Origin: an uncultured beta proteobacterium
GTDB lineage: Bacteria > Pseudomonadota > Gammaproteobacteria > Burkholderiales > Burkholderiaceae_C
NCBI GenBank assembly: GCA_903938815.1
Contig: CAJAES010000062.1
Span: 1-54,043 of the forward strand
Length of the DNA: 54,043 nt
Direction: 5' to 3'
Positions 35,792-44,200 of the stretch are shown here, one piece after another; position 1 is the stretch's first letter; the number at the start of each line of letters is the position of its first letter. The notes under the pieces were generated by a model. The model ran no database searches. It was given only the letters and a program-made list of their open reading frames with translations, and was not told the origin of the DNA. A program made the translations under genes and the position numbers.

Positions 35792-36691
35792 ATGCTCGAC
35801 TGGACGATAGGCAACGCGCGCATCACGCGCATCGAGGAGCAGCTCGGCCCGGGCAGCTTCCCGCCCGAAAAGTACTTCACCGGCTTCGACCGCGAGGTGC
35901 TGCTGCGCGAGATGGCCTGGCTGGTGCCGCACCACTACATCCCCGAGAGTGACCAGCTCATCACGAGCGTGCACTCGTGGCTGATCCGCACGCCGCACCA
36001 CAACATCCTGCTCGACTGCTGCGCCGGCAACCACAAGGACCGCCACTGGTGGCCGCGCTTCCACCAGCTCGACACCCCGTTTCTGAGCCGCCTGGCCCAG
36101 GCCGGCCTGCGGCCCGAGGACATCGACATCGTGCTGTGCACGCACCTGCACGCCGACCACATCGGCTGGAACACCCAGCTCCGCGACGGCCGCTGGGTGC
36201 CCACATTCCCGAACGCGCGCTACCTCTTCTCGCGCCGCGAGAACGACTTCTGGGACCCGCGCCAGCACCCCGATGCGCCCGACGACCCGGCACGCAGCAT
36301 CGCCTACCGCGACAGCGTGCTGCCCGTGCTCGAGGCCGGGCAGGCCACGCTGATCGACGGTCCGCACGCCATCGACGATTCCCTGCAGGTGGAGGCCGCG
36401 CCCGGCCACACCCCGGGGCACATCCTGCTGAAGCTGCTGCATCCCGGGGGCGGCGGCGTCTTCTGCGGCGACGTCATCCATCACCCGCTGCAGATCTGTG
36501 CGCCCGACTGGAACACCCAGTTCTGCCAGGACCCGGTGCAGGCCCGCGCCACGCGCCGCGCGGTGCTGTCGCACTGCGCCGACTCCGGCGCCTTGCTGTT
36601 CCCCACGCACTTCGGCGCGCCGCACGCCACGGCCATCGTCGACACCGGCTCGGGTTTCGCCCCCCGCTGGGTGTCGCCCGGCACCCGGTAA
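35792..36691 (+). CDS. metallo-beta-lactamase-fold hydrolase
   Basis: This 299-residue MBL-fold protein has the dinuclear zinc motif THLHADHIGW, then APGHTPGHILL, FCGDVIHHPLQI and FPTHFGAPH supplying the remaining ligands. It resembles quorum-quenching lactonase and N-acyl hydrolase relatives with a substrate-capping N-terminal strand. It starts after AGGAGACGGGCC. A lactone or ester hydrolysis step late in the pathway is plausible. Confidence 0.9.
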   Translation: MLDWTIGNARITRIEEQLGPGSFPPEKYFTGFDREVLLREMAWLVPHHYIPESDQLITSVHSWLIRTPHHNILLDCCAGNHKDRHWWPRFHQLDTPFLSRLAQAGLRPEDIDIVLCTHLHADHIGWNTQLRDGRWVPTFPNARYLFSRRENDFWDPRQHPDAPDDPARSIAYRDSVLPVLEAGQATLIDGPHAIDDSLQVEAAPGHTPGHILLKLLHPGGGGVFCGDVIHHPLQICAPDWNTQFCQDPVQARATRRAVLSHCADSGALLFPTHFGAPHATAIVDTGSGFAPRWVSPGTR

Positions 36692-36734
36692 AGTCGGTCT
36701 CGCTCAGATGTTGAGCGACCACCAGGCACGGCCG

Positions 36735-37709
36735 ATGTCCAAGACCGAGCGCGTCTACAAGATCGAGATGCTCATCCGCACCCGCGGGCAGGTGAGCTTC
36801 AAGGCCCTGCTCGATGAGCTGGAGGTCTCGCGGGCCACGCTCAAGCGCGATCTCGACTACCTGCGCGAACGGCTCGGCTCGCCGATCGTCTACGACCGCT
36901 TCAGCAACGCCTACGGCTTCGGCGAGGACCGCCGCGAACGCAAGCACGAGCTGCCCGGCCTGTGGTTCACGGAGCGTGAGCTGTACAGCCTGCTGATGGC
37001 CCACCAGCTGCTGAACGAGCTCGATTCCGACGGCGTCATCAGCCGCCATCTCCAGCCGCTCCTGGAACGCATCCACCAGATGCTGGGCAACGAGCAGGTG
37101 GACGCCAGGCTGCTGCTCAAGCGCGTGAAGATCATCAGCCCCGCCAAGCGGCCGGTGGCCACGCAGTCGTTCGAGATGGTGACCGAGGCCCTGCTCAAGC
37201 GCCGCCGGGTTCGCATGCGCTACCTGACGCGCAGCCGCGACGCCGTGGGCGACCGCGACGTGTCGCCCCAGCGCCTGGTGCACCACAAGAACACCTGGTA
37301 CCTGGACGGCTGGTGCCACCGCGCCGAGGGCCTGCGCCGCTTCTCGCTGGACGCCATCGAGCAGGCGGAGATGCTGGATGTCAAGGCCCGGGACGTCGCA
37401 GCCAAGACGCTGCAGGCCGAGATGGACGCCGGCTACGGCATCTACGCGGGCGCCAAGCGCCACTGGGCCACGCTGAGCTTCGCCCCGAAGGCGGCGCGCT
37501 GGGTCAGCCGCGAGGAATGGCACCCCGAGCAGACGAGCCGCTGGACCGACGACGGCCACTTCGAACTGAAGCTGCCGTACTCCGACGAGACCGAACTGGT
37601 GATGGACATCCTGCGCCACGGCGGGCAGGTGAGCGTGGTGTCGCCGTTGTCGCTCAGGGCGCTGGTGCGTCAGCGCCACCAGGAGGCGTTGACGGCGAAC
37701 CCGGAGTGA
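36735..37709 (+). CDS. HTH/WYL-domain transcriptional regulator
   Basis: This 324-residue regulator has an N-terminal DeoR-like helix-turn-helix (VSFKALLDELEVSRATLKRD) and a WYL domain (residues about 145-215, with NTWYLDGWCHRAEGLRRFSLD). It ends with a WCX-type C-terminal extension. It is the last gene of the plus-strand run, 43 bp after the MBL gene. WYL domains sense nucleic acid or small ligands, so it may be a second regulator of the operon. Its 3' end overlaps the convergent NYN gene by 56 bp. Confidence 0.9.
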   Translation: MSKTERVYKIEMLIRTRGQVSFKALLDELEVSRATLKRDLDYLRERLGSPIVYDRFSNAYGFGEDRRERKHELPGLWFTERELYSLLMAHQLLNELDSDGVISRHLQPLLERIHQMLGNEQVDARLLLKRVKIISPAKRPVATQSFEMVTEALLKRRRVRMRYLTRSRDAVGDRDVSPQRLVHHKNTWYLDGWCHRAEGLRRFSLDAIEQAEMLDVKARDVAAKTLQAEMDAGYGIYAGAKRHWATLSFAPKAARWVSREEWHPEQTSRWTDDGHFELKLPYSDETELVMDILRHGGQVSVVSPLSLRALVRQRHQEALTANPE

Positions 37710-38301
37710 TGCCCTCCACAAGGCCCTCCACCAGGCCCTCCACCAGGCCTTTCACCGGGCCTTTCACCGGGCCCTCCATCAGGGTGTCGTAGTAGCGGAA
37801 CTCATGGCAGCTGCGTGCCCAGTGCCGGTTGGTGTTGTCTCGCGTGCCGACACCCACCACACGGCGGCCCGCGGCCTTGATCTTCTGTGCCAGCGGCAGG
37901 AAGTCGCTGTCGCCCCCGACGATGATCACCGTGCCGATGTGCCCGAAGCGGCCCACGTCCTCGGCGGCGTCCAGGCACAGCCTGATGTCGGCGCCGTTCT
38001 TGCCCGAGGCTCCGGGCGGGAACAGCTGGATCAGTTCCACCGCCGCCTGGAGCAGGGCATCGCGGTAGCGCCCGAAGAACTGCCAGTTGCCGTAGGCGCG
38101 GTGGATGGCGATCGGGCCGAATGACTCGGCGAAGCCGACGACGGCCGGCACGTCGATCAGCGGTTCCTGGGCCTTGAATCGGTTGTCCGGCTTGCTGTAG
38201 GTGCCCTCGCCGTGGCGGGCGTCGGCCAGGCCGGCATGAAGATTCTCGAAGTCCCAGTACAGCGCCACGCCGGGGGAGGCTTCAGGGGTAGGGCGGGGCA
38301 T
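37654..38301 (-). CDS. NYN/PIN-like nuclease-fold protein (LabA family)
   Basis: This 215-residue protein carries the NYN metal-binding acids: YWDFENLHAG at the N-terminus, NGADIRLCLDA in the middle and VGGDSDFLPLAQK followed by VVGVGTRDN. Such proteins are putative RNases or RNA-binding factors. The C-terminal tail consists of GPVK/GLVE tetrapeptide repeats encoded by a 12-bp minisatellite, then a Pro/Ala-rich end overlapping the WYL gene on the other strand. The tail is probably dispensable for the fold. Confidence 0.88.
   Translation of the reverse strand: MPRPTPEASPGVALYWDFENLHAGLADARHGEGTYSKPDNRFKAQEPLIDVPAVVGFAESFGPIAIHRAYGNWQFFGRYRDALLQAAVELIQLFPPGASGKNGADIRLCLDAAEDVGRFGHIGTVIIVGGDSDFLPLAQKIKAAGRRVVGVGTRDNTNRHWARSCHEFRYYDTLMEGPVKGPVKGLVEGLVEGLVEGITPGSPSTPPGGADAPAP
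37710..37781. repeat. 12-bp tandem repeat x6 at the 3' end of the NYN gene
   Basis: Six units of GGCCCTCCACCA-type sequence, with two GGCCTTTCACCG variants, begin at the first base after the WYL stop codon. They encode the GPVK and GLVE repeats of the NYN protein on the minus strand. Confidence 0.9.
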
Positions 38302-38379
38302 GGGCGTTCCGGAAGAGCTGGGGGCGGGCGCATCGTAGTGCCTTCGCGCCGTGGCGCGGTCATCGCGCCAGCCGGCCCG

Positions 38380-38964
38380 TCAGAGCCAGCGCCGCACGGT
38401 GGTGGCGTACTCGGTGTATTCGTCCCCGTGCACCTGCGCCAGGTGGTCTTCTTCCAGCCGCACCTGGATTTGCACCAGCAGCTCGGCCGCCACCATCAGC
38501 GCCAGGGTCACGGCATTCGGCACCACCAGGAACAGGCCCAGCAGTGTCAGCCGCGTGCCCAGGTGGATGGGGTTGCGCGAGAAACGGAACAGCCCCTTGC
38601 GCACCAGCTCCGCCGGGGCCTGTGTGTCGATGCCGATGCGCCAGGCCTTGCCCATCTGGGTCTGGGCTGCCACCGTGCAGGCGAGCGAGACGAACAGGCA
38701 GGCCCACCCGAGCCGGGCCACGATGGTGTGCTCCAGCTGCGAGAACGGCGCCAGATGCGGCATGTGCTCCGGCGCGAAGGCATGGATGTGAACCACCACC
38801 GCCATGCCGACGAAAACCGCCTTCATGGCCCGATCGGCATAGCCGGCGGCGCCGTGCCCCCTGGCCTGAACCATCGGGTTGATCCCGGTCTGCAGCAGGA
38901 AGATGCCGTAGCGCAGCACTACCGTCAGGCTGATGTGGATCAGGAAGAAGCCGAGCAGTTCCAT
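38380..38964 (-). CDS. isoprenylcysteine carboxylmethyltransferase-like/PEMT-family membrane protein
   Basis: This 194-residue membrane protein has about five hydrophobic segments. The conserved SAM-binding part is C-terminal: VRKGLFRFSRNPIHLG, then RLEEDHLAQVHGDEYTEY. This is the phospholipid/ICMT methyltransferase pattern (RNPxY-like, E-E pair). The substrate in bacteria of this group is usually unknown. It is separated from the NYN gene by 78 bp and from the S41 protease by 69 bp. Confidence 0.85.
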   Translation of the reverse strand: MELLGFFLIHISLTVVLRYGIFLLQTGINPMVQARGHGAAGYADRAMKAVFVGMAVVVHIHAFAPEHMPHLAPFSQLEHTIVARLGWACLFVSLACTVAAQTQMGKAWRIGIDTQAPAELVRKGLFRFSRNPIHLGTRLTLLGLFLVVPNAVTLALMVAAELLVQIQVRLEEDHLAQVHGDEYTEYATTVRRWL

Positions 38965-39033
38965 GGGTGTCGTGTGCGTGTGGCGGCGGCGTGACGTCGT
39001 CTGGAGGGCCGAAGGGCGAAGCGCCTGTTGCCG

Positions 39034-40623
39034 TTAGGGGGACGACACACGCCGCTCGCGTTCGGCCAGAATGCGTTCCGCACGGGAGGACCGCATGCCG
39101 ACCCCCAGCACCGGCGGGCGCAAGCCCAGGCGCTCGGCCCAGCGGCGCGCGCCCTGCACGGAAGACTGCCCCACCATCGTGCCGGCCGGGCAGCGCCCCA
39201 GTGACTGGTGCGCCAAGGCGGTGGCCAGCATCGCCTCCGCCGTGTCGCCGAGATCGTGCTCCAGGTCGTCGGTGGCCTGGCAGCCGGGTTCGAAGCCGTA
39301 GGCGTAGTCAGAGTAACCCTTGTGGTTCGCGCTGCTGAACTCGATGGGAAAGTACGAGATACCGCTGCGCTCCTTCGCGGTGAAACCGTACGGCTTGCCG
39401 CAGGTGGTCGCGCCGATGAGCACGACCTCGACATCGATGCCGAACAACCCGTTGACGATGGACTCGCTGGCCGAGCAGGTGGCCTCGCTGGTCAGGACAT
39501 ACAGCCGCGTCAGCGCGAGCTGGGGCAGGGGGTCGGTGGATGTGCAGTAGCCGTCGGTGCCCGGCACGCACCGGGTCCCGAGGAAGGGCAGGTTGGAATC
39601 CGCAGTGTCGGCAGACCGGCGGGCGTTGTACTGCAGGCGCGTGAAGTCCTTCGACCGCGTGCGGTCGGCGCCAGCGACCATGTACGCCACCTGGCTGGCA
39701 ATGTAGAGGTAGCCACCGCCGTTGTATCGCAGGTCGAGCACGAGCTCGTCGACCCGGGCCTGCTGGAACTGCGTGAACGCTTCCGTCATGCGGGCTTCGG
39801 CGTCACCGAAATGCTCGAGGAAAGCCACGTAGCCCACCTTGCGGCCGTTGCCGGCCTCGATGACGCGTGTGGCCAGCGCCGAGGTCTTCACCACCTCGGT
39901 GGCCGCCAGCCGCGCGGGTGGGAGCGATTCGCCGTCCCGTGAGAGGTTGAAATCCGTCGCGCAGGCCGTCTGCGGAAACAGCGCGCCCACCAGCGTCGCC
40001 ACGCCTGCGGATGTGTTGACGTCCGTCGAGACGCCGTTGACGGAAAGCACCCGGTCCCCGCGCTTCAGGCCCGCCAGAGCGGCCGGCGACCCTGGCATGA
40101 CATAGGCCACCCGCACCTGGCGCGGCGGCGTCGGGGACTCGATGCTCCATTCGACGCCGTAGCCGATCTGTACGCCGCCGTCGGCAAGCCGCTCCCAGGC
40201 TTGCGTGGGATAGGCAAAGCTGAAGCGGTCCTGGGGCCGCCCTTGCGCGTCGACGCCAGGCGTCAGCAGGGCCGAGAAATAGTTTGTGAGCGACTCCCAC
40301 GCCATGTCCGCATCGCTGAACCGCGCGGCATTCGGGTCGACGCCCGGAATCTCGTCGGGCCACAGGTAGTCGGCGGCCATGGTCTGCGACAGCCAGGCCT
40401 TGTCCGCAGACAGGCTGGCAACCGCCACGCCAGCCAGCGACAGCGCCGGTTCACCCGACGGCGCGGCAGGGCAGGTGAGCGCTCCGCTGACCGGCGTCTC
40501 GGCCTGGCCGCTGCCGCCACCGCCGCAGGCCGCAAGGGCCAGGGCCAGGGCGCACGCCACGACCACGGCCAGGGCCGACCGTGGGGAACGGGCCTTCGAC
40601 AGAGCTTTCGGATCTTGAGTCAT
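39034..40623 (-). CDS. S41-family peptidase, lipoprotein with PDZ domain
   Basis: This 529-residue C-terminal-processing-type protease has a lipoprotein signal ending ALALAACGGGG, so it is envelope-anchored. A PDZ-like domain (GSPAALAGLKRGDRVLSVNG) lies at about residues 195-260. The protease domain has LVLDLRYNGGGY and the nucleophile region TSEATCSASESIVNGL, followed by TTCGKPYGF. The start ATG 40623 lies 11 bp after the stop of the unknown membrane gene upstream, suggesting one transcript with the two genes beside the pilus locus. It may process secreted or pilus proteins, but that is inference. Confidence 0.9.
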   Translation of the reverse strand: MTQDPKALSKARSPRSALAVVVACALALALAACGGGGSGQAETPVSGALTCPAAPSGEPALSLAGVAVASLSADKAWLSQTMAADYLWPDEIPGVDPNAARFSDADMAWESLTNYFSALLTPGVDAQGRPQDRFSFAYPTQAWERLADGGVQIGYGVEWSIESPTPPRQVRVAYVMPGSPAALAGLKRGDRVLSVNGVSTDVNTSAGVATLVGALFPQTACATDFNLSRDGESLPPARLAATEVVKTSALATRVIEAGNGRKVGYVAFLEHFGDAEARMTEAFTQFQQARVDELVLDLRYNGGGYLYIASQVAYMVAGADRTRSKDFTRLQYNARRSADTADSNLPFLGTRCVPGTDGYCTSTDPLPQLALTRLYVLTSEATCSASESIVNGLFGIDVEVVLIGATTCGKPYGFTAKERSGISYFPIEFSSANHKGYSDYAYGFEPGCQATDDLEHDLGDTAEAMLATALAHQSLGRCPAGTMVGQSSVQGARRWAERLGLRPPVLGVGMRSSRAERILAERERRVSSP

Positions 40624-40634
40624 GTGAATCCAGT

Positions 40635-41786
40635 TCACTCCGCGCGGTTGGCCCGATGCAGATCGTCGTTCAGGCAACTGGCGCCCATTGCCAGCCGCCC
40701 TGCCAGGTGCGCGATGTTGTTGCCGTACTCCACCTGCGAGGTGGTCATGCGCAGGACGCTGGCCGAGGTTGCTGCCAGCGCCTGCAACTCGCTGGCCATT
40801 GCCTCGAATGCCCGCAGGCGTTCGCGTGCGACGTCCTCGGCTGCATTGAAGTGGGCCAGGCTGCCCGCCGCCAGTTCGGCGGTCTGCAGGCACTCATCGG
40901 CCAGTTGCACCAGTTCCGGCTCGTCCGCCTGCCATTGCGGTGCCGGCAGGTGGGCTGGCTCGCCCACCGCCGGTGTCGACCCGGGCCGCTGGCTGCGGCT
41001 CAGGAACTGACGCAGCAGTTGGGTGGTGACGCGCGCATGGATGACGCAGTTCTGGACATCCTGACGGCCAGCACGCTGGGTGGCCAGTTCGTGCGTGGCC
41101 GACAGCAGCGCCATTGTCACCTCCAGGTAGGCCATGCCTGCAGTACTGTCCATGTCGGCAACGATGCGCAGCGTGCCGTTGGCCAGCGCTGACAGATCCA
41201 GGCTGCATGCATTCAGTTCGTCGGCCTCCCGCGCCAGTGCACGCGACGTCGCAGTCATGCTGTCAGACCGTAGGGGGGTGTCAGCGCCGCTGTCCGGTTC
41301 ATCGGGGCGCCGGCTCAGCGGTTCAGGCGTCTGGCCGCCGGCGGCCTCGGGCGGCGCACGCTCGGCGTCCGGGTCGGTTGCCCACAGGCTCGACCAACCC
41401 GTAGCCTCAGGCCGCGCTGCGCCTGGCGCCAGGTAGCCTGCCGCAGGTGTGTGTGCTGCGTTTTCCCCGGGTTCCAGCCCGAGTTGTGGCAACGCGGCCG
41501 GCGCACCCGCGCTGGAGCGCCGATGCGCCATCGCGGTCATGGCGCCAAAGGCCAGTGCACCGCCGACCACCAGCGAGCCGGCGCACGCCAGGAGCAGCGT
41601 CGTCGTGGAACGGGTCGCCGCGGACGTGGGTGCGGCTGTGCCGCCGGCCTGCTGGATCAGGTACCACCATGCCGCGCAGATGGCCAGGGTGGCGAGCAGG
41701 GCCGCGACGAGGATCACGGTGCTGCTGGTCCGTCGAGATGCTGCAGGTGTCGGGCCCGGCCTGATGCCGCGAAATCCGGCGTTCAT
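40635..41786 (-). CDS. unknown membrane protein with long helical cytoplasmic or periplasmic part
   Basis: This 383-residue protein has two hydrophobic segments near the N-terminus (about residues 22-46 and 62-85), a Pro/Ala/Gly-rich linker, then a long predicted helical region (residues 175-383) rich in Ala, Glu and Leu. I do not recognise it. The topology recalls membrane-anchored coiled-coil or chemoreceptor-like proteins, but no signalling motif is visible. It overlaps the gene upstream by ATGA and precedes the S41 protease by 11 bp, and it faces the pilus operon. Confidence 0.7.
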   Translation of the reverse strand: MNAGFRGIRPGPTPAASRRTSSTVILVAALLATLAICAAWWYLIQQAGGTAAPTSAATRSTTTLLLACAGSLVVGGALAFGAMTAMAHRRSSAGAPAALPQLGLEPGENAAHTPAAGYLAPGAARPEATGWSSLWATDPDAERAPPEAAGGQTPEPLSRRPDEPDSGADTPLRSDSMTATSRALAREADELNACSLDLSALANGTLRIVADMDSTAGMAYLEVTMALLSATHELATQRAGRQDVQNCVIHARVTTQLLRQFLSRSQRPGSTPAVGEPAHLPAPQWQADEPELVQLADECLQTAELAAGSLAHFNAAEDVARERLRAFEAMASELQALAATSASVLRMTTSQVEYGNNIAHLAGRLAMGASCLNDDLHRANRAE

Positions 41787-42271
41787 GGCCCGGGCTCCCG
41801 GGTCGCAGGGGAGGCGCGGTGCGCCAACGACAGGCGCGCCGCGTGGGGCTGCCGGCTGAACCGCGCTTGAGCCTCGGCGATCAGGGTACGGACGACTTCC
41901 ACCGCGACATAGCTGTCGCTGAGGACGCCGAGATACCCGCAGTCATCGCCTGGGTGGCGGCGAACCTGCCCGCTGATGCCGTAGCGGTAGACGGCGACCG
42001 GCCCGCGTTGCGGGTGCTCGGGCGTGCCGGTTTCGCTGCAGTGGATGAAGCACTCGACCCCGTCGGGGCCTGTCACCAGGTGGGGCCTCAGGCTGAGCAA
42101 GGGCATGTCGGGCCCGGGGCGGACCTGAAGCAGGTCGTCGTCGGCCCTCACGACAAACGGCCCCCGCCCTTCCCACCGACCGAGGCCGTGGCGAACCTGG
42201 TTGGCGAAGCAGGCGAAGACCTTGCCGACCCGTCGCGCGTCGCGCTGCCAATGTGCTTCGTCCATGTGCAT
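41783..42271 (-). CDS. hypothetical protein
   Basis: This 162-residue soluble protein starts MHMDEAHWQRDARR, with AGGA six bases upstream. The central part has several short beta-like strands (GPFVVRADDDLLQV, GVECFIHC). Nothing identifies a family. It is the first gene of the minus-strand unit that diverges from the secretin gene and is translationally coupled to the next gene. The divergent arrangement suggests a link to the pilus system. Confidence 0.65.
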   Translation of the reverse strand: MHMDEAHWQRDARRVGKVFACFANQVRHGLGRWEGRGPFVVRADDDLLQVRPGPDMPLLSLRPHLVTGPDGVECFIHCSETGTPEHPQRGPVAVYRYGISGQVRRHPGDDCGYLGVLSDSYVAVEVVRTLIAEAQARFSRQPHAARLSLAHRASPATREPGP

Positions 42272-42284
42272 CCAAAGTCCTATC

Positions 42285-42523
42285 GTTGAGAGCAGTTTAA
42301 CCAGTTAAATTCCAGACAGGCAAGGCCGATACAACGCACATGAACGGGCTGCATCGTATATTCTGTGCGGGGTTTTCTGAAGTTTGGCCCGTGAAGATCG
42401 TTCGCATGCCGCCTGTCCGGTCATTCCTTCATCTGACAAAAATGCGACAGATGACATCTGATCGTGAAAATCAGCACAGTTGATGTGAATCAGCTTATCT
42501 GTAAAGCTTTACACTTGCGTGCC
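42285..42523. promoter_or_regulatory. AT-rich divergent promoter region of the pilus locus
   Basis: This is the lowest-GC stretch of the right half. It contains the perfect palindromes TTTAAC-CA-GTTAAA (42296-42309) and GTAAAGCTTTAC (42501-42512), several ATCTG/CAGAT repeats (42428-42500), and a TATATT -10-like hexamer (42357-42362). The second palindrome ends 11 bp before the secretin ATG, where a Shine-Dalgarno would be expected, so a repressor could block both transcription and translation there. The binding protein is unknown. Confidence 0.5.
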
Positions 42524-44200
42524 ATGAAACCAGTCAAACAAATCAAAGTGCTGAACGTCGAGGCCGGGCGCATCACCCCCCGGGCAGTCGCGGTGCCGGC
42601 CCTCCGGCCGGGGCAAGGCACAGCCAGCCGGCCGCTGCGGACCGCCGCGCGACTGGCGGCGGGGCTGGGTCTGGTGGTGCTGGCGGGTTGCCAGACGCTG
42701 CCCCGGCCCGAGCGCATGCCATCTGTCCCGGCCGAGGCCGAGCGCATGCGTACGTTGGGCGACCAGGTCGACGAGGCCGACTTCGCGATGTCCGGCCAGG
42801 TCGCGGCGCGAGCCTTCCGTCTGCGGCCGCACAGCACCGGCGAGGAACTGCCGCAGACCGGCGTCACCACGGTGAGCGTGTCGGAGGGCGGGCTGCTCGA
42901 CGCTCTGCAACTGCTGGTGATGCCGCATGGCCTGGGCCTGGTGGTCGACGGCGGCCCCCGCTCCCTCGAACGCTACGGTTCTTCCGCGGCCCTGATGCTC
43001 TCGGGCACCCTGCCCGATCTGATGGAGCAACTGTCCGAGTCGCTGGGTTTCTTCTACTTCGTCAGGAACCGTGTGCTGCACGTGGCGCCTGAAGAGCGGT
43101 TCATGCTCGATCTCCCGCCCGCCCTGGGCGAAGACAACCTGGCTGGCTTGACGAACTCCCTGCAGTTCTTCGGCGCACAGGACCTGTACCTCGACCGCAT
43201 CAACCGCACGGTGACCTTCCGCACCAACCGCATGGGCATGGTGGCCATCGACCGCTATCTGGAGCACATCCGCAGCACCCGCTCCATGCTGCTGTACGAC
43301 GTGCATGTCTATCAGGTCGACCTCGCCGACGGCCAGCAGGACGGCGTGAAATGGAACAAGTTCGGCTGGACCGGCGCCAGCGCCGACCGATCCAGCAGCG
43401 GCGGCACCGGTACCGGCACGACCGGGACGACCGCGGCCACGACCGGTTCCACCGACATCACCGCGCCCTTCGGCAGCAGCAACCGCGCGGTCGGCTTTTC
43501 CAGCACGAACGGCTTCAACCTGGGGGCCGTCATCGCGGGGCCACGGTTCAACATGGAACTGCTGGTCGACTTCCTGCGCACGCAGGGCAACGTGCGGTCG
43601 ATCTCCCAGCCGAGGATCTCTCTCGTCTCGGGCTCGCGTGGCTCCCTTCGCCTGGGCAATTCCACCACCTACGTGGCCAAGGTCGGCACCAACGCCGGCA
43701 CCAACCTGCTCCAGACCACCGTCGAGACCGAGACCATCAACACGGGCTTCGAGCTCGCGCTGTTCGGCGAGGAGCACGAGGGCACGATCTACACGCGCAT
43801 CAACCTCAGCATCTCGGACCTCATCAAGCTCAACGAGTACAACGCGCTCGGCACCCAGCTCACGCTGCCCGAGACCGCCGAGCGCGAGGTGATCACGACT
43901 GTCCGTGCCCGCCCGGGCGACGTGGTCCTGCTGGGTGGCATCGCCGCCAAGCGCGACAGCGTCGATGTGGACAACGGCATCGGCGGCAATCGCAAGATCG
44001 GCTCGGTGGCCCGCAGCGAACTCGTCATCGCGTTGCGGCCCCGCATCCTGAGGTTCACCGCCGGTGCGGCGCCGCTGGCCGCGCCGGTCAGAGGCCTGCC
44101 CGCACGACTGGTCACGCCCGCCGGTGACCCCGTCGCTGGCCAGGTGCCCGCGCTCCCCGATGCCCCCGGCGTGTCCCCGAAGCCCGAGTCAGCCCAATGA
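42524..44200 (+). CDS. type IVb pilus/type II secretion-like secretin, lipoprotein (PilN-like)
   Basis: This is the outer-membrane ring protein. A lipobox LVVLAGC follows a hydrophobic segment. The N-terminal domains (TTVSVSEGGLLDALQLLV; LSGTLPDLMEQLSESLGFFY) resemble secretin N0/N1-type modules. The C-terminal secretin domain has VRSISQPRISLVSGSRGSL, an ETINTGFELAL segment and VRARPGDVVLLGGI. A Thr/Gly-rich loop lies at about residues 300-325. It is 558 aa from ATG 42524; GTG 42593 would give a more usual signal length (Cys at position 33), and GTG 42464 is less likely. It is the first gene of the operon and overlaps the next by ATGA. Confidence 0.88.
   Translation: MKPVKQIKVLNVEAGRITPRAVAVPALRPGQGTASRPLRTAARLAAGLGLVVLAGCQTLPRPERMPSVPAEAERMRTLGDQVDEADFAMSGQVAARAFRLRPHSTGEELPQTGVTTVSVSEGGLLDALQLLVMPHGLGLVVDGGPRSLERYGSSAALMLSGTLPDLMEQLSESLGFFYFVRNRVLHVAPEERFMLDLPPALGEDNLAGLTNSLQFFGAQDLYLDRINRTVTFRTNRMGMVAIDRYLEHIRSTRSMLLYDVHVYQVDLADGQQDGVKWNKFGWTGASADRSSSGGTGTGTTGTTAATTGSTDITAPFGSSNRAVGFSSTNGFNLGAVIAGPRFNMELLVDFLRTQGNVRSISQPRISLVSGSRGSLRLGNSTTYVAKVGTNAGTNLLQTTVETETINTGFELALFGEEHEGTIYTRINLSISDLIKLNEYNALGTQLTLPETAEREVITTVRARPGDVVLLGGIAAKRDSVDVDNGIGGNRKIGSVARSELVIALRPRILRFTAGAAPLAAPVRGLPARLVTPAGDPVAGQVPALPDAPGVSPKPESAQ

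Noticed and set aside
23766..37781. Tandem repeats as possible CRISPR arrays
   Set aside because: Units are 12-15 bp without spacers, lie inside coding frames, and no cas genes are present.
42464..42523. GTG start 20 codons upstream for the secretin
   Set aside because: It lies in the AT-rich promoter region with palindromes and has no Shine-Dalgarno; the added residues do not improve the signal peptide.
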